Source: an uncultured Pelagibacteraceae bacterium
GTDB lineage: Bacteria; Pseudomonadota; Alphaproteobacteria; Pelagibacterales; Pelagibacteraceae
NCBI GenBank assembly: GCA_902615445.1
Contig: CACMOQ010000004.1
Location: forward strand, 1-64,000
Direction: 5' to 3'
DNA: 64,000 bases
The position numbers and the translations under genes were made by a program. The notes under the pieces were generated by a model. That model was not told the DNA's origin. It was given only the letters and a program-made list of their open reading frames with translations, and did not search any database. Below are positions 50,406-59,518 of the stretch, piece after piece (positions within the stretch are counted from its first letter, which is position 1; every line of letters begins with the position of its first letter).

Positions 50406-51344
50406 ATGTCTAACATTTTAATTATAAAACACGGATCATTAGGAGATATAGCTCAAGCGAGTGGTGCTATTCAAGACATATCTGAGAATCATAAAAATAG
50501 TAAAATATATTTAATGACAACAAAACCTTACTTTGAATTATTCAAGAAAAATCCCTACGTAAATGAGGTTATCTTAGATAAAAGATTACCAAAATATAAT
50601 TTAATCTATTTATATTTTTTAATGCGAGATCTTAAGAAGTATAATTTTACAAAAGTTTTTGATCTTCAAAACTCCTCAAGGACCTCTTTTTATAAAAATA
50701 TACTTTTTCCAAAAGCCAACAAAAATATTTGGTCTAGTACCAAAACAACTTTACCAGAGGACACAAATAAAGAAAAATTTGATAAAGGCTCAGTGCTAGA
50801 TAGATTTAACCATCAATTAAAAGATTCTGGATTAAATACAATTAACACACTTAAACCCAATTTTAGTTGGGCTTGCTCAGAAATTGATGAAATAAAAAGA
50901 AAATATGATTTACAAAAATATATTCTATTATTTCCTTTTTGTTCTCAACATCTATCTGTTAAAAAATGGCCTTACTTCGATGAGCTTATTAAATTAATTA
51001 AAGACAAGTTTGAAACAGATTATAAAGTTATTATAGCACCCGGTCCCAAAGAAATAATTGAAGCTAAAAAATTTGATGCAAAAATTATTTTGGATAATGA
51101 TAAAGCCTTAAACGTGTCTCAATTAACATCTCTAATCAAGGAAAGCTCTTTTGTAGTTGCTAACGATACTGGTCCAGCACACATAGCCGCGCATGTTGCA
51201 GCAAAAGGCTTAACTTTGTTTGGAAAACACACTACTGCTCATAAAGTAAGTATTGAAAGAGAAAATTTTAAATCAATACAAGTGACAGATTTGAATAATC
51301 TAAGTGCCAATAAAGTTTTTGAAAGGTTATTAAATTTATTGTAA
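50406..51344 (+). CDS. Glycosyltransferase family 9 (heptosyltransferase-like)
   Basis: A 312-residue GT-B enzyme of the ADP-heptose:LPS heptosyltransferase family. ILIIKHGSLGDIAQASGAI is the family N-terminal signature with the catalytic Asp; VFDLQNSSRTSFYKNIL, LLFPFCSQHLSVKKWPYFDEL and ANDTGPAHIAAHVAAKGLTLFG are the other three, the last of which binds the nucleotide. It transfers a sugar, perhaps heptose, onto LPS core at the inner membrane face. It overlaps the convergent family 4 glycosyltransferase by nine bases. Confidence 0.88.
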   Translation: MSNILIIKHGSLGDIAQASGAIQDISENHKNSKIYLMTTKPYFELFKKNPYVNEVILDKRLPKYNLIYLYFLMRDLKKYNFTKVFDLQNSSRTSFYKNILFPKANKNIWSSTKTTLPEDTNKEKFDKGSVLDRFNHQLKDSGLNTINTLKPNFSWACSEIDEIKRKYDLQKYILLFPFCSQHLSVKKWPYFDELIKLIKDKFETDYKVIIAPGPKEIIEAKKFDAKIILDNDKALNVSQLTSLIKESSFVVANDTGPAHIAAHVAAKGLTLFGKHTTAHKVSIERENFKSIQVTDLNNLSANKVFERLLNLL

Positions 51345-52418
51345 TATTTTTTTGTAGCCTTCTATAATGTTGGGCCAACTAAACTTAGAGGAATATTCTT
51401 TAGCATTTTTACCCAACTCCAAATATTTTTTATTCTTTAACATTGAACTTAAAGATGAATAAATATCTTCTAGCTCATTTCCATCACAAATTAATCCTGT
51501 TGCATCATGTTTGATAGCATCAGAAGCACCTCCATCTTTACCACCTAACGAAGCAACACCGTATTGAGCAGCTTCTATATAAGCTATTCCGAAACCCTCG
51601 ACAGAATTTTTGTGAATAATTGATGGCATTACAAATATATTTGACTTTGCTATTAAAGCATTTTTTAGATCATCACTAATTTCTTTAAAGAACATTACCT
51701 GTGAACCTAAATCAAGTTCTTTTACTAAGTTCTTAATATTTTTTTCCTCATCACCATAACCTATACAAATATAAACTATGTTTGAATAAATTTGTTTTAA
51801 GTTTCTTAGAGCCATTAATACTTTTTCATGATTTTTTCTTTTGTCAAATCTCGAAACAGTAATGAGACGTGGCGCTTTTATCTTTAATAAACTTTCAACT
51901 TTATCTAAAGATTTTTTATCCAGTTCTTTGGGGAGGGGTACTCCAGGGTTAATAACTACAGTTTTAGAAGGATTAATGCCAATACTAATTGCTAAGTTTT
52001 TGGTATACTCAGAATTCGCAATTACTTTATCAACTTTATTTAATACTTTTATAATCCTCTTATTTTGCGAACTATCTTTTAGATGATTAATTTCTTTACC
52101 GTGAATTAGACAATATTTCTTTTTACTTGATTTGATTAACTCTAAACTTTTCCAATGATCGGCTATAATTCCTTGAACTTTATTATCTTTAAGAAACTCA
52201 TTAATTAATTGAGCTTTTCTTATCTTTCTTAAAAATTTTATTCCACCAATTCTTTCAATAGAAAAATTTACATTATCGTCGAATTCTTTATGATTTTTAT
52301 GGTAATCAGCAAAAACTTTAATCATAAAGTTTTTTGACATCTCTCTTGAGAGACCCCACATTAAACTTTGCATTCCCCCTACTTCTGGAGGGAAAGATCT
52401 TGTAGTAATCAAATACAT
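51336..52418 (-). CDS. Glycosyltransferase family 4 protein
   Basis: A 360-residue GT-B glycosyltransferase. TTRSFPPEVGGMQSLMWGLSREM is the acceptor-side start; TVSRFDKRKNHEKVLMAL opens the donor domain, and HKNSVEGFGIAYIEAAQYGV holds the E-x7-E donor site. It probably builds LPS or other surface glycan together with the GT9 enzyme opposite. It is followed by, and has its start next to, the redoxin gene (one-base contact), so the two are on one message even though functions differ. Confidence 0.88.
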   Translation of the reverse strand: MYLITTRSFPPEVGGMQSLMWGLSREMSKNFMIKVFADYHKNHKEFDDNVNFSIERIGGIKFLRKIRKAQLINEFLKDNKVQGIIADHWKSLELIKSSKKKYCLIHGKEINHLKDSSQNKRIIKVLNKVDKVIANSEYTKNLAISIGINPSKTVVINPGVPLPKELDKKSLDKVESLLKIKAPRLITVSRFDKRKNHEKVLMALRNLKQIYSNIVYICIGYGDEEKNIKNLVKELDLGSQVMFFKEISDDLKNALIAKSNIFVMPSIIHKNSVEGFGIAYIEAAQYGVASLGGKDGGASDAIKHDATGLICDGNELEDIYSSLSSMLKNKKYLELGKNAKEYSSKFSWPNIIEGYKKILQ

Positions 52419-52972
52419 TAATTATTTTTCCACTTAATACCACAGCCAGCACTTGGGACCTGATTCTCTGGTCCTTTACCAGTGTCAGCTATTTGTCTCA
52501 TTGCTTTAAACAAGTCGCTGTCACCGTCTCTTTGTGGGATTAAATTTTTTAATTCTCTTAGCCTACCTCTATATTGAAGCTCTAAGTTTTTATTATAACC
52601 AAAAAAATCAGGGGTACATACTGCATCATAGGTTTTGGCAATATTTTGAGTCTCATCAATTAAATATGGGAAGCTAAATTGGTTTCTTTTTGCAAATTCG
52701 ATCATGTTTTCAAAAGAATCCTCTGGATAATTTTCTACATCATTTGCGCATATTGCAACTGAATTAATACCAATTTTTTTCAATTTATTACAATCTTCAA
52801 CTATATCTTTAGTCACCGCTTTTACATAAGGACAGTGGTTACAAATGAACATTATTAAAGTTCCATTATCCCCTTTTATATCATTGAGAGAAATCATTTT
52901 ATTTTCAGTAGATTTAAGCCTGAAGTCATAAGCCTTTTGACCGAAATCACATATTGGAGTTTGTATTGGCAT
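52418..52972 (-). CDS. Thioredoxin-fold redoxin (AhpC/TSA-like)
   Basis: A 184-residue thioredoxin-fold protein with no signal peptide. FICNHCPYVKAVTKDIVEDC has a C-x-x-C redox pair (CNHC) in the position typical of thioredoxin family proteins, and FPYLIDETQNIAKTYDAVCTPDFFGY provides the cis-Pro (TPDFF). The family is widespread and is annotated as thioredoxin or peroxiredoxin-like with unknown partner. It overlaps the downstream glycosyltransferase by one base and is divergent from the gamma-carbonic anhydrase gene, 20 bases away. Confidence 0.85.
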   Translation of the reverse strand: MPIQTPICDFGQKAYDFRLKSTENKMISLNDIKGDNGTLIMFICNHCPYVKAVTKDIVEDCNKLKKIGINSVAICANDVENYPEDSFENMIEFAKRNQFSFPYLIDETQNIAKTYDAVCTPDFFGYNKNLELQYRGRLRELKNLIPQRDGDSDLFKAMRQIADTGKGPENQVPSAGCGIKWKNN

Positions 52973-52992
52973 AATGTAATAATATATAAATT

Positions 52993-53505
52993 ATGTTTTA
53001 TGATTTAAAAGATAAAAAACCAAAAAACTCGGGCGAAAATTGGGTTGCGCCAAATGCGGTAGTGATCGGTGATGTTACTTTAGAAAAAAATACAAGCATT
53101 TGGTTTAATGCGACTTTAAGAGGAGATATTGAAAATATTCATATCGGAGAAGGATCAAACGTACAAGATGGATGTGTTTTGCACACAGACCCAGGCTGCC
53201 CTTTAAATGTTGGAAAGGATGTAACCGTTGGACATCTTGTTATGCTTCATGGATGCACAGTAGGAGATAATAGTTTAATTGGTATAGGTGCAGTAATTCT
53301 GAACAATGCAAAAATTGGTAAAAATTGTATTATTGGTGCAAAAGCTTTAATTACCGAAAATAAAGTAATTCCAGATAATTCATTGGTTGTTGGTTCTCCA
53401 GGAAAAGTAGTAAGAGAAGTTACTGAGGAAGAAAAAAAAGCTGTATTTGAAAACACAAAGCACTATCAAGATAATTGGAAAAAATATTCTAAATCTATAT
53501 TTTAA
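52993..53505 (+). CDS. Gamma-class carbonic anhydrase family protein
   Basis: A 170-residue left-handed beta-helix protein. [32 protein letters not shown], in pieces, and [22 protein letters not shown] supply the three zinc His residues (one in VLHTD, two in the GHLVMLHG strand) of the gamma-CA/YrdA/PaaY group. It may hydrate carbon dioxide, or act as an acyltransferase-like or thioesterase-associated protein, as other family members do. Six bases separate it from the tautomerase gene downstream, so they form an operon. Confidence 0.88.
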   Translation: MFYDLKDKKPKNSGENWVAPNAVVIGDVTLEKNTSIWFNATLRGDIENIHIGEGSNVQDGCVLHTDPGCPLNVGKDVTVGHLVMLHGCTVGDNSLIGIGAVILNNAKIGKNCIIGAKALITENKVIPDNSLVVGSPGKVVREVTEEEKKAVFENTKHYQDNWKKYSKSIF

Positions 53506-53510
53506 TTTTT

Positions 53511-53951
53511 ATGCCAACTTATACTGTTACAAACTCAAACTTTAATATTTCACCGAAACAACAAAAAAAATTAGCTGAAGGTATCACTAAAGTTCATAAT
53601 GTTGTAACAGGTGCTAATACTTATTTTGCCCAAGTGATATTCAACAAAACAAAAAAGAATAATCATTTCATGGGAGGAAAAAAGGTTAAAGAACCATCGA
53701 TTTTTTTGTTTGGTCAAATAAGAGCTGGGAGATCAAAAGCAGTGAAAGACAAATTAATTTCAAATTTAAAAGATGTATTAGTAAAAAATTCAAAATTAAA
53801 TGAAACTCAAGTTTGGGTTTATATTAACGATCTGCCTCCATCTCAAATGATCGAGTACGGTACAGTTTTACCAGAGTCGGGAAAAGAAAATGAGTGGTTT
53901 ACGAATTTACCATCAAAATTAAAAAAAAAATTATCAGCTATCGAAAGTTAA
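53511..53951 (+). CDS. cis-3-chloroacrylic acid dehalogenase-like tautomerase
   Basis: A 146-residue tautomerase-superfamily protein of the long (cis-CaaD) type. After Met removal the N-terminal Pro1 is the catalytic base. Counting from it, His28, Arg70, Arg73, Tyr103 and Glu114 fall at exactly the positions of the cis-CaaD catalytic hexad (AGRSK at 71-75, QVWVY ending at 103, MIEYG around 114). The Corynebacterium homologue Cg10062 has the same six residues but poor dehalogenase activity, so substrate cannot be inferred; hydration of a small unsaturated acid is likely. No chloroacrylate pathway genes are adjacent. Confidence 0.85.
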   Translation: MPTYTVTNSNFNISPKQQKKLAEGITKVHNVVTGANTYFAQVIFNKTKKNNHFMGGKKVKEPSIFLFGQIRAGRSKAVKDKLISNLKDVLVKNSKLNETQVWVYINDLPPSQMIEYGTVLPESGKENEWFTNLPSKLKKKLSAIES

Positions 53952-53952
53952 T

Positions 53953-54552
53953 TTAAGGAACTAGCCAAAAATTTTTTTTTGTAATTAAGTCAAATTTTGC
54001 TCTTCGATGTCCTTTTGCAGCAAGATATAACCACTCAATAGATTTTATTTTACATTTAATCACTGTAAAGTTTTTATAACCTTCCTCACTTTGCTCCATT
54101 GTGTAATCGAAATCCTCTAATTTAGATATCATTCCAGATGTTGGATTTTCTGATGTAGTCCCAGGGGGACTATCAGTCAAATAACATCTTCGACTTATAT
54201 GTTGGGTTTTTTTCCAAGAATCTTCTGTTGTAGAATTTTGATTATTTACTTCACATTCAACTTTTACTCTCAATTGTATCTTTTCTTCTTTATCATAAAA
54301 AACTAGTGAAGCTTTATTATTTTTTTTTAGAATATCTACTTTTGGTGATCTTAAATCAGTATGAAATTGTAACAAATTATTTGCTCTATCTGATTTTCTA
54401 AGAACAACAATTCTGCCATCAACTTCATCTTGATGAGCACAAATGAAAACAGGAATTCTAAAAGGAGAACCTCTGTTAGTCACAGCATCATCTAACATAG
54501 ACCAATACTTATTTTGAATTTCTATTAAATCCTCATAGTATGCTGGTTGCAT
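53953..54552 (-). CDS. Pyridoxamine 5'-phosphate oxidase-family flavoprotein
   Basis: A 199-residue split-barrel FMN-binding protein. GRIVVLRKSDRANNLLQFHTDLRSPKVDIL, in pieces, and ASLVFYDKEEKIQLRVKVECEV are the family FMN-site strands, and WLYLAAKGHRRAKFDL the C-terminal signature. It resembles PNPOx-like oxidases but lacks the characteristic PLP-binding C-terminal of true PdxH, so it is better called PNPOx-related. Four bases from the following 3-hydroxyacid dehydrogenase gene on the same strand. The substrate is unknown. Confidence 0.8.
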   Translation of the reverse strand: MQPAYYEDLIEIQNKYWSMLDDAVTNRGSPFRIPVFICAHQDEVDGRIVVLRKSDRANNLLQFHTDLRSPKVDILKKNNKASLVFYDKEEKIQLRVKVECEVNNQNSTTEDSWKKTQHISRRCYLTDSPPGTTSENPTSGMISKLEDFDYTMEQSEEGYKNFTVIKCKIKSIEWLYLAAKGHRRAKFDLITKKNFWLVP

Positions 54553-54555
54553 ACT

Positions 54556-55425
54556 TTACTTTCTAAATCTTTTAATTAAACTTGATGTATCCCAACGATT
54601 TCCACCTAAACCTTGGACTTCCTCATAAAATTTATCCACAAGTTCTGTAACAGGCAATAATGAACCGTTATTTTTTGCTTCATCCATTGCAATTTTTAAA
54701 TCTTTTCTCATCCAGTCTACTGCAAAACCAAAATCAAATTTATCATCAATCATTGTTTTGTACCTGTTTTCCATTTGCCAGGACTGTGCTGCACCTTTTG
54801 AAATTACCTCAATTACATCTTCCATATTCAATCCAGCTTTCATTCCAAAGTTGATTCCCTCAGATAATCCTTGAACTAATCCTGCTATACAAATTTGATT
54901 AACCATCTTAGCTAATTGTCCACAACCAGCTTCACCAAGTAATTTCATTTTTTTACTGTAGCAATCAATTTTATCTTTCGCTTTATCAAAATCAGCTTGA
55001 TCACCACCGATCATCACTGTTAATGCACCATTCTCTGCACCAGCTTGTCCACCAGATACTGGAGCATCTAGTGCACCAAATCCATTTTTCTTTGCATGTT
55101 CATAAATTTCTCTAGCAATTGTTGCTGATGCTGTGGTGTTATCAATATAAATTGCACTTTTTTTTATTGTTTTAAATGCACCATTGTCACCAAAGGTTAC
55201 TTCTCTTAAATCATTATCATTACCAACACAGGTAAAAATATAATCAGCATTTTTTGCAGCTTCTGCCGGAGTTTCTTTCATTTTACCTTTGTATTCTTTA
55301 ATCCATTTTTCTGCTTTTGATTTTGTTCTGTTAAAAACAGTTACATTATGCCCACCTTTTGATATATAACCTGCCATTGGATAACCCATGACACCAAGTC
55401 CTATGAAAGCAACATTACAACTCAT
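54556..55425 (-). CDS. 3-hydroxyisobutyrate/tartronate-semialdehyde-type beta-hydroxyacid dehydrogenase
   Basis: A 289-residue beta-hydroxyacid dehydrogenase. FIGLGVMGYPMAGYISKGGH binds NAD(P); DAPVSGGQAGAENGALTVMIGG is the substrate-binding signature; the catalytic Lys lies in AKMVNQICIAGL. The family includes 3-hydroxyisobutyrate dehydrogenase (valine), tartronate semialdehyde reductase (glyoxylate) and 3-sulfolactaldehyde reductase, which are hard to tell apart by sequence. It is the first gene of a two-gene minus-strand unit with the PNPOx-like gene, divergent from the MFS transporter. Confidence 0.87.
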   Translation of the reverse strand: MSCNVAFIGLGVMGYPMAGYISKGGHNVTVFNRTKSKAEKWIKEYKGKMKETPAEAAKNADYIFTCVGNDNDLREVTFGDNGAFKTIKKSAIYIDNTTASATIAREIYEHAKKNGFGALDAPVSGGQAGAENGALTVMIGGDQADFDKAKDKIDCYSKKMKLLGEAGCGQLAKMVNQICIAGLVQGLSEGINFGMKAGLNMEDVIEVISKGAAQSWQMENRYKTMIDDKFDFGFAVDWMRKDLKIAMDEAKNNGSLLPVTELVDKFYEEVQGLGGNRWDTSSLIKRFRK

Positions 55426-55433
55426 AATTTTTT

Positions 55434-56639
55434 ATGTTTAATAACCTAAGTTTAAAAGTAATTATATTTGGATTTATATTTACATTTTTTTCTAGCTTTG
55501 GACAGAGTTTTTTTCTTGGTCTTTTTAATTCTAGCATACGAGAAGCACTATCTATCACCCAGGGACAATTTGGAACAATTTACGCATCCGCAACTTTAAT
55601 CAGTAGTTTTTTATTAATTTGGATTGGAAAAAAAATAGATGATATCAATATATTTAAATTTGCATTTTTTGTTGCATTACTTTTATCTTTTTCATGTTTT
55701 TTCTTTTCAAAAATTTCTTCAATAACTTTTTTGTTCATTTCAATTTTTCTCATGAGATTTTCAGGTCAAGGTATGATGTCTCATACTGCAACTACAACAA
55801 TTTCAAGATATTTTACAAAATCTAGAGGAAAAGCTTTAAGTACAAGTTGGTTTGGTCTCTCTACTGCTGAATTTATATTGCCTGTTTTGATTGTATATTT
55901 ACTTACCATCACTTCTTGGCAAAATATTTGGATATATATCTCAATTTTAGTTTTGATATTTCTTCCAATTATTTCTTTTATTTTAGTAAAAAATTTAAAC
56001 TTTGAGTCTAGAGAGGAAACAAACAAAAAAGAATTTAATCAAAAAATAAAACAATGGAAAAGAATTGAAGTTCTAAAAGATTATCGATTTTATATCGTTT
56101 GTTTAAATATGTTAGCAATGCCGTGGATTGCAACAGGAGTATTTGTTTACCAGTCTTTTATAACAGAGTCTAAAGGGTGGGGCACTTATGTTATTGCCCA
56201 ATCATTTATGGTTTATTCTGTCTTATCAGTAATAACTTTACTAGTTGCAGGGTTTTTGATTGATAAATTTACAAGCAGAAAATTACTTATTTTTATGAAT
56301 ATACCATTATTAATTTCAACTATAGTTTTGATGTATTTTGATATTTCATTTTCAGCTTTCTTTTTTTTAGGTTTAATTGGGATATCGAATGGACTTGCAA
56401 ACGTATTAGGTTCCTCTACATGGGCAGAAATTTATGGTGTTAGACACATTGGTTCCATAAAAGCTCTAACTACAGCTTTAATGGTTTTTTCAACAGCATT
56501 TGGTACTGCATTATTTGGTCTTTTAATTGACTCAGGATTTTCAATAGAACAGGTTGCTCTAGTGTCACTAATCTATATTTCTTTAGCCATGATAGTGTTA
56601 TTTTTAGTTAGAAATAAGCTAAATCCAAAGTATTTATAA
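55434..56639 (+). CDS. Major facilitator superfamily transporter
   Basis: A 401-residue protein with about twelve hydrophobic segments and a Lys-rich central loop (about residues 183-206) between the two six-helix halves, as in MFS carriers. The loop 2-3 motif reads IWIGKKIDDINIFK rather than the canonical G-x-x-x-D-R, and MRFSGQGMMSHTATTTIS is a helix 4 to 5 feature of the MCT/OFA-like subgroup. It starts 8 bases from the divergent dehydrogenase start. The substrate is unknown; an organic acid is a reasonable guess from the relatives. Confidence 0.83.
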   Translation: MFNNLSLKVIIFGFIFTFFSSFGQSFFLGLFNSSIREALSITQGQFGTIYASATLISSFLLIWIGKKIDDINIFKFAFFVALLLSFSCFFFSKISSITFLFISIFLMRFSGQGMMSHTATTTISRYFTKSRGKALSTSWFGLSTAEFILPVLIVYLLTITSWQNIWIYISILVLIFLPIISFILVKNLNFESREETNKKEFNQKIKQWKRIEVLKDYRFYIVCLNMLAMPWIATGVFVYQSFITESKGWGTYVIAQSFMVYSVLSVITLLVAGFLIDKFTSRKLLIFMNIPLLISTIVLMYFDISFSAFFFLGLIGISNGLANVLGSSTWAEIYGVRHIGSIKALTTALMVFSTAFGTALFGLLIDSGFSIEQVALVSLIYISLAMIVLFLVRNKLNPKYL

Positions 56640-56682
56640 AATTCTCCTTGATTTTTTAAAGTTCACTGTGTAGATACTCCGC

Positions 56683-57216
56683 ATGGCAAGAGTTACAGTT
56701 GAAGATTGTGTTGATAAAGTTGAAAGTCCCTACGAATTGGTTTTAGTTGCAAAAGAGCGAGCTGCACAATTAAGTTCTGGTATTGAACCAACACTTGATA
56801 AAGATAATGATAAAAATACTGTAATTGCCTTAAGAGAAATTGCTAGCGAAAATGTAAAAGTTCAAGATCTAACAGAGGCTGCAGTGTATAAATTAAGAAA
56901 ACATGTAGAGCAGGTTGATGAGAATGCCGAAGATGATGAAGATATTGGTGATGATTTTGAAAGTTTATACAAGGGTGAAGTTTCTAAAAGTGGCACTCCA
57001 ATTTTACCATCTAAGCGGGCAAGAAAGACTCCTGAAAAAATTCAAGTGTCAAAAGATGATTTAGCCGAACTTTCTCAAACAGCTAGTCCTGAGGTAGACT
57101 CTCAACCATCAGAGGAAACAGAGGACGATTCAGGTGATGTTTCTCTTGATGAAGTTTCAGAGGCTGAAGAGCAAGTAAGTCAACAAGATACAGAGTCTTC
57201 AGAGGAAAATAATTAA
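56683..57216 (+). CDS. rpoZ: DNA-directed RNA polymerase omega subunit with long acidic tail
   Basis: A 177-residue protein. Residues 1-60 are omega: [27 protein letters not shown], then [12 protein letters not shown], which are the conserved clamp-binding helices around beta-prime. Beyond about residue 75 comes a tail of about 100 residues full of Glu, Asp and Ser ([29 protein letters not shown]), where E. coli omega has about 91 residues in all. The tail is probably disordered. It overlaps the convergent CoA-transferase gene by four bases. Many alphaproteobacterial omegas are somewhat longer than E. coli, but this tail is notable. Confidence 0.93.
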   Translation: MARVTVEDCVDKVESPYELVLVAKERAAQLSSGIEPTLDKDNDKNTVIALREIASENVKVQDLTEAAVYKLRKHVEQVDENAEDDEDIGDDFESLYKGEVSKSGTPILPSKRARKTPEKIQVSKDDLAELSQTASPEVDSQPSEETEDDSGDVSLDEVSEAEEQVSQQDTESSEENN

Positions 57217-58358
57217 TTATTAAATTCTTCTAAAATTTTTTGTCGATGCTCATCCAAATCAGGAATATCACCTCTTGTCTTTTCATCCTTATAGGATGAC
57301 ATTTTAATTGGGTTTCCAGCTAATTTAAAATTCCCCACAACTTTATGAAAAGCTTTTACAATCATGTTTCTTGATTCTATCTGAGGATTTTCGACAGCCT
57401 CTTTTATATTAAAAATTGGACCACATGGAATTTTATCTTTTTCCATCTCTTTAACCCACTCATTTGTTTTTTTTGTAGATAATCTATCCTCTAAAATCTT
57501 TTTAAGCTCATCCATATTTTTAGCTCTTAATGAATTATTTGAAAATTTTGGATTTTGATTTACTTCACTTATTTTTAAGACATTACATAGTTTTTCAAAT
57601 AATTTATCATTACCTGCTGCAATTATTATATAACTATCCTTTGTCTTGAAGGCTTCAAATGGAGCAATTGATGGATGACGTGATCCCATCGGTTTTGGAA
57701 TTTCATTCTTTGAGAGATATCGTGCAATAGCATTTTCTAGAATAGCTATTTGACAATCAAGCATCGATACATCTATGTACATTCCTTTTCCAGTTTTTTG
57801 TCTATCATAGAGAGCAGCGTTAATTCCAATCGTAGCAAAAAGTCCTGCAGTTATATCTCCTATGGATGTTCCAACTCTTGTAGGCTCAGAATTTGGTTGA
57901 CCGGTTACACTCATTAATCCCCCCATACCTTGTACAACCATGTCGTAAGCTGGTAACTCTTTAAGTGGACCTGTTTGACCAAACCCTGATGCAGAAGCAT
58001 AAATTAGTCTGGGATATTTATTGGACAAATCTTTCCAGCCATAACCCCATTTTTCCAAAGTTCCTGGTTTAAAATTTTCAACTAAAATATCTGCTTTATC
58101 TAAAATTTTTTCAAAAATTTTCTTATCCTGTGTATTCTTTAAATTGAGAGCAATACTTTCTTTACCTCTATTTAAAGACATAAAATATGCAGAGTAATCT
58201 TTTATAAATGGTCCAAAATTTCTTGAGTCATCACCGATTTCCGGAGCTTCAACTTTTATCACCCTTGCACCTAAGTCTGATAATATCATTGTACAATAAG
58301 GCCCAACTAATACTCTCGTTAAATCAACAACTAAAAGGTTTTTTAAAGGTCCATCCAT
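57213..58358 (-). CDS. Class III CoA-transferase (CaiB/BaiF family)
   Basis: A 381-residue CoA-transferase. [22 protein letters not shown] is the N-terminal CoA-binding signature; the catalytic Asp is in [36 protein letters not shown] and [17 protein letters not shown] are the other family motifs. It moves CoA between two acids, such as formate/oxalate, carnitine/butyrobetaine or malonate and succinate. It is divergent from a TRAP transporter operon with malonyl-CoA decarboxylase 5 kb away, so activation of a dicarboxylate is one possibility. The acid is not identified. Confidence 0.87.
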   Translation of the reverse strand: MDGPLKNLLVVDLTRVLVGPYCTMILSDLGARVIKVEAPEIGDDSRNFGPFIKDYSAYFMSLNRGKESIALNLKNTQDKKIFEKILDKADILVENFKPGTLEKWGYGWKDLSNKYPRLIYASASGFGQTGPLKELPAYDMVVQGMGGLMSVTGQPNSEPTRVGTSIGDITAGLFATIGINAALYDRQKTGKGMYIDVSMLDCQIAILENAIARYLSKNEIPKPMGSRHPSIAPFEAFKTKDSYIIIAAGNDKLFEKLCNVLKISEVNQNPKFSNNSLRAKNMDELKKILEDRLSTKKTNEWVKEMEKDKIPCGPIFNIKEAVENPQIESRNMIVKAFHKVVGNFKLAGNPIKMSSYKDEKTRGDIPDLDEHRQKILEEFNN

Positions 58359-58391
58359 AAATATAGTTTTATATTAAGTGCTTTTACTGAC

Positions 58392-58420
58392 TTGACTCTT
58401 ATTAATAAGTTCACTTTAAT
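58392..58420 (+). promoter_or_regulatory. Promoter of dctP with a palindrome in the spacer
   Basis: TTGACT (58392-58397) and TTTAAT (58415-58420) are exactly 17 bases apart, about 36 bases before the dctP ATG. Within the spacer lies a perfect 12-base palindrome CTTATTAATAAG (58398-58409). A regulator that bound there would block or reshape RNA polymerase access directly. Sequence is AT-rich, so chance dyads are possible, but its position exactly between the hexamers is suggestive. Confidence 0.5.
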
Positions 58421-58455
58421 TGAATTATTAAAAATAACAATAGAGGGAAAAAATA

Positions 58456-59466
58456 ATGTTTAAAAAAATATCTTTATACTTTACTTCATTAGTTTTTGTT
58501 TTCACAACTATTGGTTCTGCTTTTGCTGTAACTTTAAAGGCAAGTCACCAATGGCCAGGAACACCAAGAGCTGATGGATCTTTTGATCCACGTCATGAAA
58601 TGGTTCAAATCATTGCTGACGAGGTCAAAAAAGCAAACGTTGGAATAGATATAAGAATTTATCCAGCTAAATCATTATACAAACCAAAAGAACAGTGGAA
58701 ACCAATGACCACAGGTCAGTTGGATATTTCTGCTTTCCCATTAGCATACGCATCTAAATTCCACCCAGAATTTGATGCAACTTTAATGCCAGGAACAGTA
58801 AAAAATCATGACCATGCTTTAAGATTTAATAAAGGTCCTATGATGACTGAGATAAAAAAAATAATTAACGATGCTGGTGTTGTAGTTTTATCTGATGCTT
58901 GGTTAGGTGGTGGTTTTGCTTCAAAAACAAAATGTATCAAAAATCCTAGCGATGCAAAAGGCCAGGTTATGAGAGCTGCAGGTAAAGCATTTAACCAAAT
59001 GTTAGAAGCAGCAGGAGCGGGTATACAAAGTATGCCATCATCTGAAATTTACACAGGTTTACAAACTGGTGTATTAACAGGTGCTAACACTAGTTCAGGA
59101 AGTTTTGTAAGTTATAAAATTTATGAACAAGTTTCATGTGCGACTCCTCCAGGAAAATTTGGTTTATGGTTTATGTACGAACCAATCTTAATGTCAAAAA
59201 AGTCTTATGATGCTTTAAGTTCTAAGCAACAAAAAGCTTTAATGAAAGCTGGTAAAGTTGCTGAGAAATATATGACAGCTCAAGTAGAAAACTTAGATAA
59301 AAAGTTTGAAGATGCTTATAAAGCTGCTGGTGTAAAATTGGTATACATGGATGCAAAAGATCATGCTGCATGGGTAGAGATTGCGAAAAAATCTTCTCAT
59401 AAAGCATTTGCTGATAAAGTTCCAGGTGGTGATAAGCTGATGGAAATGGCTTTAGCAGTTAAATAA
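58456..59466 (+). CDS. dctP: TRAP transporter solute-binding protein (DctP family)
   Basis: A 336-residue periplasmic binding protein with a signal peptide (cleavage near Ala24). TLKASHQWPGTPRADG starts the mature protein; MTTGQLDISAFPLAYASKFHPEF, the substrate-clamping Arg in GQVMRAAGKAFNQMLEAAGA and GLQTGVLTGANTSSG are TRAP DctP family segments, the Arg normally holding a carboxylate. It feeds the DctQ-DctM sodium symporter encoded next. The organic acid is not known; malonate or another dicarboxylate is suggested by the CoA-transferase and malonyl-CoA decarboxylase genes nearby. Confidence 0.88.
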   Translation: MFKKISLYFTSLVFVFTTIGSAFAVTLKASHQWPGTPRADGSFDPRHEMVQIIADEVKKANVGIDIRIYPAKSLYKPKEQWKPMTTGQLDISAFPLAYASKFHPEFDATLMPGTVKNHDHALRFNKGPMMTEIKKIINDAGVVVLSDAWLGGGFASKTKCIKNPSDAKGQVMRAAGKAFNQMLEAAGAGIQSMPSSEIYTGLQTGVLTGANTSSGSFVSYKIYEQVSCATPPGKFGLWFMYEPILMSKKSYDALSSKQQKALMKAGKVAEKYMTAQVENLDKKFEDAYKAAGVKLVYMDAKDHAAWVEIAKKSSHKAFADKVPGGDKLMEMALAVK

Positions 59467-59480
59467 AATAATATATAAAG

Positions 59481-59518
59481 AACCCCTATTTATTCTTATT
59501 AAATAGGGGTTTTTTTTT
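59481..59518 (+). terminator. Intrinsic terminator/attenuator between dctP and dctQ
   Basis: A perfect 12-bp stem (59481-59492 with 59500-59511) with a 7-base loop ends in a run of T (59510-59518), a textbook intrinsic terminator. The dctQ ATG at 59519 begins on the next base. It should stop most transcripts after dctP and permit a few to reach dctQM, so that binding protein is made in excess. Confidence 0.85.

Noticed and set aside
57213..57216. Frameshift or fusion at the rpoZ/CoA-transferase junction
   Set aside because: The genes simply converge with a 4-base overlap, as at several other convergent junctions in this window.
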